Of a DNA stretch of 64,000 nucleotides, positions 1 to 7,827 are shown in pieces. How positions within the stretch are numbered: the first letter of the stretch is position 1; the number at the start of each line of letters is the position of its first letter. Source of the stretch: Flammeovirgaceae bacterium UBA2338 (lineage in GTDB: Bacteria > Bacteroidota > Bacteroidia > Cytophagales > Cyclobacteriaceae); assembly GCA_002344795.1 (NCBI GenBank), contig DDUM01000054.1:62001-126000 (forward strand), written 5' to 3'. A model generated the notes under the pieces. That model made no database searches, was not told the origin of the DNA, and worked only from the letters and a program-made list of their open reading frames with translations. The position numbers and the translations under genes are program-made.

Positions 1-69
1 AACACAAAAGACGGAATAATCAGGCTACGGAGTAAATATTTTAACAGCAACATTTACCAAAACAAAGAC

Positions 70-936
70 ATGCGCCAACTAAAAATCACCAAAAGAATTA
101 CCAATCGTGAAACTCAATCACTAGATAAATACCTTTCCGAGATTGCAAAAATAAGCTTAATCTCAGCTGAGGAGGAAGTTAATTTGGCTCAGCGTATCAG
201 ACAAGGAGATCAGGTAGCCCTGCAAAAGCTGGTCAATGCCAATTTGCGTTTTGTCGTATCTGTTGCCAAACAATACCACCAGGTAGGTATGACTTTGAGT
301 GACCTGATTAACGAAGGAAACATAGGTTTGATCAAAGCGGCTACGCGATTTGACGAGACCCGAGGATTTAAGTTTATTTCCTATGCGGTATGGTGGATTC
401 GCCAATGTATACTTCAGGCCCTGGCTGAGCAATCTCGCATTGTAAGATTACCTATGAACAGAATTGGCTCGTTGAACAAAATCAATCAAACCTTTTCTGC
501 ACTGGAACAAAAGCACCAACGTGAGCCTACCAATGAAGAGTTGGGAGAGATGCTTGAAATAACACCCGAAAACGTTGGAAGTCTTTTATCTCACCGGGCA
601 CACAAAGTATCCATGGACGCCCCTTTGGGAAATGACGGTGATGGAGGTAACCTGATGGATGTTATGCCTGATGGAGATGCCATTTCTCCGGATGCCAGCT
701 TAATGCAGGCATCATTAGCAGAGGAAATAGAAATTGCCCTCAGCACATTATCTGCCAGGGAGTCGCAAGTGCTTTCGATGTATTATGGACTTTCCGGAGG
801 TCATAGTCTGTCGCTGCATGACATCAGCAATGAATTTGATCTGACCACCGAGCGCGTGCGCCAGATAAAAGAAAAAGCTACGCGTAAATTGCGTAGAATC
901 CCTACGCTGAATAAACTCAAAGCATATCTCGGGTAA
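70..936 (+). CDS. rpoD: Primary RNA polymerase sigma-70 factor (RpoD/SigA type)
   Basis: Housekeeping sigma factor that directs RNA polymerase to promoters. The 288-residue protein has region 2 at about 50-120 (NLRFVVSVA, INEGNIGLIKA and the YAVWWIRQ core), region 3 at about 130-205 and region 4 at about 220-280 with a helix-turn-helix (ERVRQIKEKATRKLR). It lacks region 1.1 and the long insertion of proteobacterial RpoD, which is the usual form of the primary sigma factor in Bacteroidota. It is transcribed alone and is followed by a perfect 12-bp inverted repeat. An alternative or group 2 sigma factor is possible but less likely, because the region 2 core is fully conserved and no regulator adjoins it. 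Confidence 0.93.
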   Translation: MRQLKITKRITNRETQSLDKYLSEIAKISLISAEEEVNLAQRIRQGDQVALQKLVNANLRFVVSVAKQYHQVGMTLSDLINEGNIGLIKAATRFDETRGFKFISYAVWWIRQCILQALAEQSRIVRLPMNRIGSLNKINQTFSALEQKHQREPTNEELGEMLEITPENVGSLLSHRAHKVSMDAPLGNDGDGGNLMDVMPDGDAISPDASLMQASLAEEIEIALSTLSARESQVLSMYYGLSGGHSLSLHDISNEFDLTTERVRQIKEKATRKLRRIPTLNKLKAYLG

Positions 937-953
937 TCAGCAATTAATTATAC

Positions 954-991
954 CACAGAGTACACAAAGGAACGGCTTAGTGTACTCTGTG
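954..991. terminator. 12-bp perfect inverted repeat after rpoD
   Basis: CACAGAGTACAC at 954-965 pairs perfectly with GTGTACTCTGTG at 980-991 around a 14-base loop, 18 bases after the sigma factor stop. It is followed by GTATTTCTTTG, a loose U-rich run, so it may act as a terminator. The CCACAGAG...CTCTGTG character also resembles dispersed palindromic repeats seen in environmental bacterial genomes, so a REP-like element is an alternative. Confidence 0.55.
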
Positions 992-1124
992 TGTATTTCT
1001 TTGTGCCCTTTTTGTTAAAGATCTGACTCTTCAATTAATAGTAAGAAAGAACTAGCTCGGAAGTTACTTCTGTACCCTCTCAAATTATCAATAATTTAAA
1101 ATTGACATGTATTAGGACTCAATA

Positions 1125-1895
1125 CTATTCCTTCCACCCCAAATACAACAGCTCTTTCCTTTCAATACCATTGCGAAGCGCTTGTTCAGTTGGCACTTCA
1201 GCAGCAAAAGCATTCGCTTCTGCCTTTAACCCAGATTTGTTGATGCGCAAGGGATAATCTTTTCCATATTTCCTTACATGGTCATCTTGCCCAAACAAGC
1301 GCTCACGCTCTTTGGAGTCTGTGATGGTATTATCTTCGAAGGTAGTGCCGGGGACTGGTGAAAAGAAAGGCACTTGCATAAGTGCCCACCCACCCGGTTT
1401 TAACACCCGATGGATTTCTCTCATGGCTTTAATGTCGTCCGCTACATGTTCGAGCACATGGTTGCAGAGCACTACGTCAAAGTGGTTATCTTCAAAGGGC
1501 ATTTCGTGTATATCCATCTTTACTTTGGCTAATGGCGATTCTAAATCAGCCGTGATATAACCCTCACCATGTTGGACTTCGAAGCGTTTTATAAAACACG
1601 CCTCTGGTGCAATGTGCAAGACGTTGAGTGAAATAGAAAAGAAATTCGTTTTCTCTTGCAGGAAGAGCCAGATCAATCTGTGTCTTTCCAACGACTGACA
1701 ATGGGGACATAACGCGTTGGGTCTTGGGTTAATTCTTCCGTAAGGCAGGAAACTGCGATAGTGATGATTACAAATAGGGCAGGTAACATTGTTGCCCGAA
1801 TAAAAAAAGCCTAATACCTTAAGCCCTACACCACTAAAATGTTGTAAGTATTTGCGCGGAACGAAACGAATTAAAATAGAGATGATCCTTTTCAC
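1125..1895 (-). CDS. Class I SAM-dependent methyltransferase with N-terminal zinc-ribbon-like motif
   Basis: Predicted methyltransferase of 256 residues; substrate unknown. Four cysteines as two CxxC pairs (C39/C42 and C63/C66) suggest a small zinc-binding N-terminal element. A Methyltransf_11-type core follows, with the acidic strand end near ADLESP and the motif DVVLCNHVLEHV at about 140-151, then VLKPGGW. Motif I is LHIAPE rather than a glycine-rich GxGxG, as in one family of methyltransferases often found beside glycan genes. The start lies only 1 base after the purB stop on the same strand, so the two are almost certainly co-transcribed. No neighbour indicates the substrate. Confidence 0.8.
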   Translation of the reverse strand: MKRIISILIRFVPRKYLQHFSGVGLKVLGFFYSGNNVTCPICNHHYRSFLPYGRINPRPNALCPHCQSLERHRLIWLFLQEKTNFFSISLNVLHIAPEACFIKRFEVQHGEGYITADLESPLAKVKMDIHEMPFEDNHFDVVLCNHVLEHVADDIKAMREIHRVLKPGGWALMQVPFFSPVPGTTFEDNTITDSKERERLFGQDDHVRKYGKDYPLRINKSGLKAEANAFAAEVPTEQALRNGIERKELLYLGWKE

Positions 1896-1896
1896 T

Positions 1897-3240
1897 CTAT
1901 AAGCCCGTGTAGTTAAAGGGAGTGATGTCTTTCAATCGCTTTTTTACCTCCTCTTTCACTTCCAAAGATTCTACGAAAGTGTGAATGCTTTCTTTGGTGA
2001 TCTTGCTGTTCTTGCGGGTGAGGTCTTTTAATGCCTCATAGGGATTGGGGTACCCTTCCTTTCGCAGAATAGTTTGTATCGCCTCGGCCACTACAGCCCA
2101 GTTCTCTTCCAGGTCCTGATCAATGGCCACTTTATTTAACTCTAATTTGTTGATGCCTCTGCCCAGAGAGTGGAGAGCCAGGAAGCTATGCGCCATAGGC
2201 ACTCCGATATTCCTTATCACGGTAGAGTCAGTAAGGTCGCGTTGTAATCTTGAGATGGGCAACTTGGCTGACAAGTGCTCAAAGAGTGCATTGGCTAATC
2301 CAAGATTGCCTTCCGCATTTTCAAAATCAATCGGGTTGACTTTATGTGGCATAGCAGAAGAACCTACTTCACCCTCCTTTATCTTTTGTTTGAAATAATT
2401 CATTGCTACGTACTGCCATACATCACGGCTATAATCAATCAATATGGTGTTGATTCGTTTGAGATTGTCAAACAGTGCAGCCATGTTATCATAATGTTCT
2501 ATCTGGGTGGTAGGATGACTCCTTTCCAACTTCAGGTAATTGGCAACGAAGCGATTGCCAAAGTCCAGCCAGTCGATGTCGGGATAAGCTACGTGGTGCG
2601 CGTTAAAATTTCCTGTGGCACCACCAAACTTGGCACTGTGTGGAATCCTGTGCAGTTGAGTAAGTTGATTTTTTAACCTGACAACAAACACGTCCATCTC
2701 TTTGCCTAACCGGGTAGGGGAAGCAGGCTGGCCATGCGTTCTTGCCAGCATGGATACGTCTTTCCAGGCAATGACTTGTCCTTCTAATAATTTAATAGTG
2801 TTGATGAGCTGGGGTAAGAATTCTGTTTCCAGAAATTCTTTCAACAACAGGGGTGTTGCCGTATTGTTAACATCCTGAGAGGTAAGGCCAAAGTGAATAA
2901 ACTCTTTGTGGGCATCAAGTCCAAGCTTATCAAATTCTTGCTTAATAAAATACTCCACCGCTTTTACATCGTGATTGGTCGTTTCTTCAATACGCTTGAT
3001 TTCCAGCGCATTGTCATCATTAAAATTTTTATAAATCGACCGTATTGCCTCTATTTTATTTCTTGGGAAAGAGGCCAATTCGGGTAGGTCATTTTCGCAC
3101 AATGCAATAAAGTACTCTATTTCTACCAGCACACGGTACTTCATCAGACCCTGCTCAGAGAAATACTTGCCTAAGGGAGCCGTGGTGCCTGCATATCTGC
3201 CATCGATGGGGGATATGGCTTTAAGGGATTGTATGGACAT
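1897..3240 (-). CDS. purB: Adenylosuccinate lyase
   Basis: Catalyses two fumarate-releasing steps of purine synthesis: SAICAR to AICAR, and adenylosuccinate to AMP. The 447-residue protein has the usual family length and the fumarase/aspartase superfamily signatures: TSQD at 120-123, ARTHGQPA at 166-173 and the flexible signature loop SSAMPHKVNP at 294-303, which carries the catalytic serine. It is the first gene of a two-gene unit with the methyltransferase downstream. A Bacteroidota -7 element and an inverted repeat lie immediately upstream. Confidence 0.96.
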   Translation of the reverse strand: MSIQSLKAISPIDGRYAGTTAPLGKYFSEQGLMKYRVLVEIEYFIALCENDLPELASFPRNKIEAIRSIYKNFNDDNALEIKRIEETTNHDVKAVEYFIKQEFDKLGLDAHKEFIHFGLTSQDVNNTATPLLLKEFLETEFLPQLINTIKLLEGQVIAWKDVSMLARTHGQPASPTRLGKEMDVFVVRLKNQLTQLHRIPHSAKFGGATGNFNAHHVAYPDIDWLDFGNRFVANYLKLERSHPTTQIEHYDNMAALFDNLKRINTILIDYSRDVWQYVAMNYFKQKIKEGEVGSSAMPHKVNPIDFENAEGNLGLANALFEHLSAKLPISRLQRDLTDSTVIRNIGVPMAHSFLALHSLGRGINKLELNKVAIDQDLEENWAVVAEAIQTILRKEGYPNPYEALKDLTRKNSKITKESIHTFVESLEVKEEVKKRLKDITPFNYTGL

Positions 3241-3261
3241 TCTTAATTATAGAGTAAGGAG

Positions 3262-3269
3262 CAAATTTA
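3262..3269 (-). promoter_or_regulatory. Bacteroidota -7 promoter element for purB
   Basis: Read on the minus strand the bases are TAAATTTG, an exact match to the Bacteroidota -7 consensus TANNTTTG, 21 bases upstream of the purB ATG. No clear -33 TTG is visible at the expected distance; instead a 9-bp inverted repeat occupies that position. Confidence 0.55.
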
Positions 3270-3274
3270 CAAAT

Positions 3275-3308
3275 TTTACCACTAAGCGAGAGTTATTCCA
3301 GTGGTAAA
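3275..3308. promoter_or_regulatory. Inverted repeat in purB / DUF5916 divergent region (possible operator)
   Basis: TTTACCACT at 3275-3283 is matched by AGTGGTAAA at 3300-3308, a perfect 9-bp repeat with a 16-base spacer. It lies between divergent starts and directly upstream of the purB -7 box, where a regulator could occlude or replace the -33 contact. No U-tract follows on either strand, so it is unlikely to be a terminator. The regulator is unknown. Confidence 0.4.
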
Positions 3309-3341
3309 GGATTACAGGATATCTTTTATTTCTTTACGAAA

Positions 3342-5606
3342 ATGAAGCTATTCTACTTTGCGCTCACATCTTGTATTATCCTTGCTTCACTCCGAGCAGA
3401 GGCACAAAACCTCCCCGGAACGGAGTTTCATATCAGGAAGGGCAAAGGAACCATTCAGATGGATGGGGCATTGACAGAAGAGGATTGGTTGGCAAGTGAT
3501 GTGGCTACAGGATTTTTTATGAACACTCCGTTCGATTCCATTCCACCGCAAAAGGAAACAGAAGTACGAATGACTTTTGACGATGATAATTTGTATTTGG
3601 GATTCACCGCATTCGATGATAATAAAGAGGTGCTCATCCAATCGTTGCGAAGGGATTTTGAATTTGGAAACAATGATAATATAGGTTTCTATGTAGATAC
3701 CTATAATGATAAAACCAATGGATTCTTTTTTAATGTTAATCCATTGGGTGTACAAAGAGAAGGGCTTATGTCATCAGGTGGGAATGACCCAGGCGACTAC
3801 TCCTCTTTTTGGGACAACAAGTGGTACACCGCTGCCGCGCAATATGATGACCGCTGGGTGGTAGAAGTAGCCATTCCTTTTAAGTCCATCCGATACAATG
3901 ATGGGGTATGGAATTTTAATGTTTTGCGCAATGATGCCAAGCGCAACGAAAGATCAAACTGGATTGAAACGCCATTACAATACTTTCCCAGTGCGTTTAC
4001 TTTTTCAGGAAGGATGATTTGGGATGACCCTCCGCCCAAGCCGGGAATGAATATTTCCATTATCCCTTACCTGTCGGGATCGGCAGTAAAAGACAATGAG
4101 GCCGGTACCCCATCAGAATATGACCCGGGTGTAGGCTTCGATGCAAAGATTGCAGTGACACCAAGCCTCAATCTGGATATGACCGTCAATCCTGACTTTT
4201 CGCAGGTGGAGGTGGATCAGCAGGTAATCAATCTCACGCAATTTGAATTTGGTTTTCCTGAAAGGAGACAATTCTTTTTAGAAAACAACGATTTATTTGA
4301 GCAACCAGGCTTCCCTGACACCCGGCCGTTTTTTTCCAGACGAATAGGATTAGTACGGGATTCATCAGGGGCCCTTCAAAAGGTGCCGATACAATACGGT
4401 GCCCGGCTCAGTGGTAAGCTGGGATCTAAATGGCGAGTGGGACTGATGAATATGCAAACGGATGATAAGCCTGCATTAGGATTGCCTAAGCAAAACTATA
4501 CCGTGGGGGTTGTTCAACGGAACATTGGTCTTTCTAATATTGGTTTTGTGATGGTGAACAAAGAGTCGTTGGGTGTTTCTGGTTATGACCCAACTACTTT
4601 CTATCATGAAAGCCTGGTGAAAGAAAATGTGGTGGGTACGGATACAACAAAAACATTAAGCCGATACAACAGGGTGTTTGGCGTTGATTTTAATTTAAGA
4701 GGATTAAAAAATAAATTACGAGGAGACATGTACTACCATCAGTCCATTGATGCCGGAGTAAGAGATGAGAACTATTCTTTTGGAACTTTTCTGGGGTACT
4801 ATGGCAGAAATATAAGTATACTGTTGGCACAAAACGGAGCTGGAGAAAACTTCAATGCCGAGGCAGGGTTTGTCCCCAAGTTGGGCGTATTCTCAGGATA
4901 TTATTCCGGCTTTAGCCGCGTGGAGGGCAGGTTATTCCCCAAAAGCAACAAAATATCCAATATGGGTCCCTTTGCTGAACTGAATTTTACCAATATTTCC
5001 GGGTGGCGGAACAGAGATAAAAATGTGAAAGTGGGATACTCCATCAGTTTTTTTAATACAGCGACTTTAGAGGCAAGCGGGGAGAAGAATTTTCAGCAGC
5101 TTACCCGTGATTTCAATCCCGTTGACTCTAAAACATACGATAGTTTTCTTAAAGGTGATTCTTATGATTGGAATAGGGCTTCCATCAGCTATTCCTCCGA
5201 TCAGCGGCCACGCCTTACCTATAAGATTGGAGGAAGCGTGGGATCCTTTTATAATGGAACCAATAATAACGTAAATGGCCAGCTGAAGTACCGGTTTCAG
5301 CCTTATGGAAGCTTTTCTGTTCAATTTGATTACAATGACATCAACCTGCCGGGTAATTATGGTAAGAAAGAATTATTCCTGATTAGCCCTAAGCTGGACA
5401 TTACTTTTACACAAAAGCTGTTTTTAACGGCATTTGCACAGTACAACGATCTTTCTGAGAATGTAAACCTGAATACTAGATTTCAATGGAGATTTAAACC
5501 AGCTTCAGATTTTTTTGTTGTATACACAGAGAACTACTTGTCCAGCAATTTTGTCAATAAGAACAGGGCATTAGTACTCAAGTGGACTTACTGGTTTAAT
5601 CTTTGA
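3342..5606 (+). CDS. DUF5916 outer-membrane protein with N-terminal CBM9-like domain
   Basis: Protein of unknown function, 754 residues. It has a signal peptide ending near SLRAEAQ (about residue 22), a carbohydrate-binding (CBM9-like) beta-sandwich at about 30-215, then a long DUF5916 region rich in alternating aromatic and polar residues. It ends in the hydrophobic strand VLKWTYWFNL, as expected for an outer-membrane beta-barrel. A paralog of almost the same length lies at 12765-15041 on the other strand and shares the motifs LRRDF, NPDFSQV(E/D)VDQQV and FPERRQFFLEN. The family is common in Bacteroidota, frequently near peptidases as here, but no transported substrate can be named from sequence. 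Confidence 0.85.
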   Translation: MKLFYFALTSCIILASLRAEAQNLPGTEFHIRKGKGTIQMDGALTEEDWLASDVATGFFMNTPFDSIPPQKETEVRMTFDDDNLYLGFTAFDDNKEVLIQSLRRDFEFGNNDNIGFYVDTYNDKTNGFFFNVNPLGVQREGLMSSGGNDPGDYSSFWDNKWYTAAAQYDDRWVVEVAIPFKSIRYNDGVWNFNVLRNDAKRNERSNWIETPLQYFPSAFTFSGRMIWDDPPPKPGMNISIIPYLSGSAVKDNEAGTPSEYDPGVGFDAKIAVTPSLNLDMTVNPDFSQVEVDQQVINLTQFEFGFPERRQFFLENNDLFEQPGFPDTRPFFSRRIGLVRDSSGALQKVPIQYGARLSGKLGSKWRVGLMNMQTDDKPALGLPKQNYTVGVVQRNIGLSNIGFVMVNKESLGVSGYDPTTFYHESLVKENVVGTDTTKTLSRYNRVFGVDFNLRGLKNKLRGDMYYHQSIDAGVRDENYSFGTFLGYYGRNISILLAQNGAGENFNAEAGFVPKLGVFSGYYSGFSRVEGRLFPKSNKISNMGPFAELNFTNISGWRNRDKNVKVGYSISFFNTATLEASGEKNFQQLTRDFNPVDSKTYDSFLKGDSYDWNRASISYSSDQRPRLTYKIGGSVGSFYNGTNNNVNGQLKYRFQPYGSFSVQFDYNDINLPGNYGKKELFLISPKLDITFTQKLFLTAFAQYNDLSENVNLNTRFQWRFKPASDFFVVYTENYLSSNFVNKNRALVLKWTYWFNL

Positions 5607-5634
5607 AATGGGTGCAGTAATGGCATCTTTAAAC

Positions 5635-5642
5635 TATTTTTG
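5635..5642 (+). promoter_or_regulatory. Bacteroidota -7 element upstream of paaE-like gene
   Basis: TATTTTTG matches TANNTTTG, 33 bases before the ATG at 5676. A single TGTTAG, half of the palindrome found upstream of paaA, occurs at 5654-5659, but there is no second arm. Confidence 0.45.
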
Positions 5643-5675
5643 TCCTGTAGTTTTGTTAGACTTGATTGATGTATA

Positions 5676-6797
5676 ATGGCATTTGGGTTATTTAAGAAAA
5701 AGGAAAAAAAACAGGAGGGAGGTTATGGACCCCACTACCATGATCTGACCGTAAGCGATATTATTGAAGAAACCAAGGATGCGATTACGATCGTCTTTGA
5801 TCATCCTGCCGAAAAGAAAATAACCTACCGGCCGGGACAATTTCTCACACTCATTGTACCGGTAGGGGGTAAGGAGGTAAGAAGGGCTTATTCGCTGTGC
5901 TCCTCACCTTTTGTAGATGAATCGTTGGCCGTTACTGTAAAACGGGTGGATAACGGATTGATGTCCAATCACCTTCCAGATCATTTGAAGAAGGGAGATA
6001 AGGTAAAGGTCATGGAGCCGATGGGTCAGTTTGTTACCGAATTTGACAAATCCAACAAAAGACATCTAATCCTCTTCGCAGGAGGATCGGGAATTACTCC
6101 GATGATGTCCATTATCAAGAGTATTCTTAATCAAGAACCAGAAAGTATTCTGTCGTTGATTTACTGCAACAGGGACATTGATAGTATCATTTTCAAAGAT
6201 CAACTGGAAAAAATACAGACTACCTTTGAAGGCAGGCTGCACATCATTCATGTGTTGGACAATGCACCAATGAATTGGCAGGGATACTCAGGACTCCTCA
6301 ATGGAGAGATGCTGGCTAAATTGGTAGAACGCATTCCTGATTGGGGAATTGATAAAACTACTTACCTGATGTGTGGCCCGGAAGGGATGATGAAAAATGT
6401 AGATACCTTATTGGCGGCACGAAGTATTCCGAAAGAAAAAATATTCAAGGAAAGTTTTGTACAGGGCACAATTGATAAGGCATCTAAAAAAGAAGAAGTA
6501 GCCGTTGCCGATGAGGAATTAAAAACAAGAGTGGTGACCATCCGATATGATGGGGAAGAGTATAAGGTAGAGGTGCCACCCGATAAGTTCATCCTGGAGA
6601 CGGCCCTGGATATGGGAATTGATCTTCCCTACTCTTGCCAAAGTGGGTTGTGTACAGCATGCAGAGGCAAAGCCTTGTCAGGAAAAGTAAAACTGGACGA
6701 AGAGGAGGGACTCTCTCAATCAGAAAGAGATGAAGGGTATGTGCTGACTTGTGTAGGTCACCCCCTCACAGATGATGTAGTGATTGAAATAGGATAA
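5676..6797 (+). CDS. paaE: PaaE-type reductase: FAD/NAD(P)H oxidoreductase with C-terminal 2Fe-2S ferredoxin
   Basis: Electron-transfer subunit passing electrons from NAD(P)H through FAD and a plant-type 2Fe-2S cluster to an oxygenase. The 373 residues show an FAD domain (RPGQFLTL, RAYSLCSSP), an NAD(P) domain (GGSGITPMMS, CGPEGMM) and a C-terminal ferredoxin with ligands C321, C326, C329 and C359. This order (FNR then ferredoxin) and length match PaaE of phenylacetyl-CoA 1,2-epoxidase. The catalytic genes paaABCD are about 25 kb away, so partner assignment is inferred; AlkB at 26900 could also draw on it. The gene is monocistronic and converges on the S41-like gene, whose stop begins at the next base. 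Confidence 0.82.
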   Translation: MAFGLFKKKEKKQEGGYGPHYHDLTVSDIIEETKDAITIVFDHPAEKKITYRPGQFLTLIVPVGGKEVRRAYSLCSSPFVDESLAVTVKRVDNGLMSNHLPDHLKKGDKVKVMEPMGQFVTEFDKSNKRHLILFAGGSGITPMMSIIKSILNQEPESILSLIYCNRDIDSIIFKDQLEKIQTTFEGRLHIIHVLDNAPMNWQGYSGLLNGEMLAKLVERIPDWGIDKTTYLMCGPEGMMKNVDTLLAARSIPKEKIFKESFVQGTIDKASKKEEVAVADEELKTRVVTIRYDGEEYKVEVPPDKFILETALDMGIDLPYSCQSGLCTACRGKALSGKVKLDEEEGLSQSERDEGYVLTCVGHPLTDDVVIEIG

Positions 6798-7754
6798 CTA
6801 TTCATTAATCCATTCCACCGCTTTGTTAAAAATCATAGCGGGATCATTTACCAATTCATCAGGTGTCAGTTGACCGCGTTGCTCAGTCTCAGTTCTGTCG
6901 GCCAAAAAAGCAACTGTAAGATACAGTACTGAACCATCAGAAAGCGAGAAGGTTTGATTTCCACCTGCTCTTCCACAAGTTTGAGGTCCAAAACTGCGCG
7001 TATTGGTCTTTCCGATAAAGGCAATGGCCACTGCCTCTGCTGCGTTAGTGGTGGCATGATCTACAAGAATAGCCACCTTGCTCTGGGGGCTTAATAACGT
7101 ATAGGGAAAACTTACGGCTACTACTGCTTTATCGTCATAGTGTGCAGCACCATCATTATATCCAATTGCATTTTTTACATTATCACTGTCTACAAAATAA
7201 CCTGCTGTGCCATTTCCTAATATTGGTCCTATTCCAGCCAGCATTGGCCACATATTACCTCCTGTGTTTCCGCGTAAGTCTATGATCCAACCTTTTAAAT
7301 CCGCTTTGTCCTGAGCATTGATATCACCATGCATTTTTTCTGCGAAGATGGCAGCATTTACACCCGTGCTGCCAAACGAAGAAATTTTTATATAGCCGAC
7401 ACCATCAGGAACAGTTACTTCTGGTGCGGCAGTATCTGTGCAGGGCGTACTAAAAGTGAGGGGCTCTCCCAATCTGGTGATTAAAAAACTGGTCTGGTCA
7501 TTGATCATTTCAAGCGCCAGAAGAACACTCTCTTTGGTATCATCAATGGTAGCAGCTGTAGTACCCTTTTGTTGAACGGCAAGTCGTAATGCACCCCAGT
7601 CAATTGACTTGCGGTTAACATGGTTTTGCTCCATATAATCCACCATCTGATTGAGGTACTCCTCTACGGTAGTTTGTTTGAAATAGGGCTCTTGCGTAGA
7701 GCATCCGAATTGAATCAACGCTATTACCAATATGCTTACAATCGATCTTTTCAT
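6798..7754 (-). CDS. S41-family (C-terminal processing peptidase-like) lipoprotein, probably catalytically altered
   Basis: Predicted lipoprotein of 318 residues starting at the ATG at 7754, which gives a clean signal with lipobox IQFGC. An N-terminal helical region is followed by an S41 core (VGYIKISSFGS, GWIIDLRGNTGGNMWP, VAILVDHATTNAAEAVA, FGPQTCGRAGG). In S41 proteases the nucleophile Ser is two residues before the residue preceding Glu (SxSE/SSGE type), and a Lys follows about 25 residues later in TxGK. Here those positions read Asn (codon AAC, about residue 237) and Arg (codon AGA, about residue 262), each one transition from Ser AGC and Lys AAA. There is no PDZ domain. It may be an inactive binding protein or use altered chemistry. 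Confidence 0.75.
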   Translation of the reverse strand: MKRSIVSILVIALIQFGCSTQEPYFKQTTVEEYLNQMVDYMEQNHVNRKSIDWGALRLAVQQKGTTAATIDDTKESVLLALEMINDQTSFLITRLGEPLTFSTPCTDTAAPEVTVPDGVGYIKISSFGSTGVNAAIFAEKMHGDINAQDKADLKGWIIDLRGNTGGNMWPMLAGIGPILGNGTAGYFVDSDNVKNAIGYNDGAAHYDDKAVVAVSFPYTLLSPQSKVAILVDHATTNAAEAVAIAFIGKTNTRSFGPQTCGRAGGNQTFSLSDGSVLYLTVAFLADRTETEQRGQLTPDELVNDPAMIFNKAVEWINE

Positions 7755-7827
7755 GTTCTGTCTTCTAACTGGCAAAGCTAATTATTATTGCCTGGTTATT
7801 ACTTCTGCAAGAAGGGGGATTTTAGCA

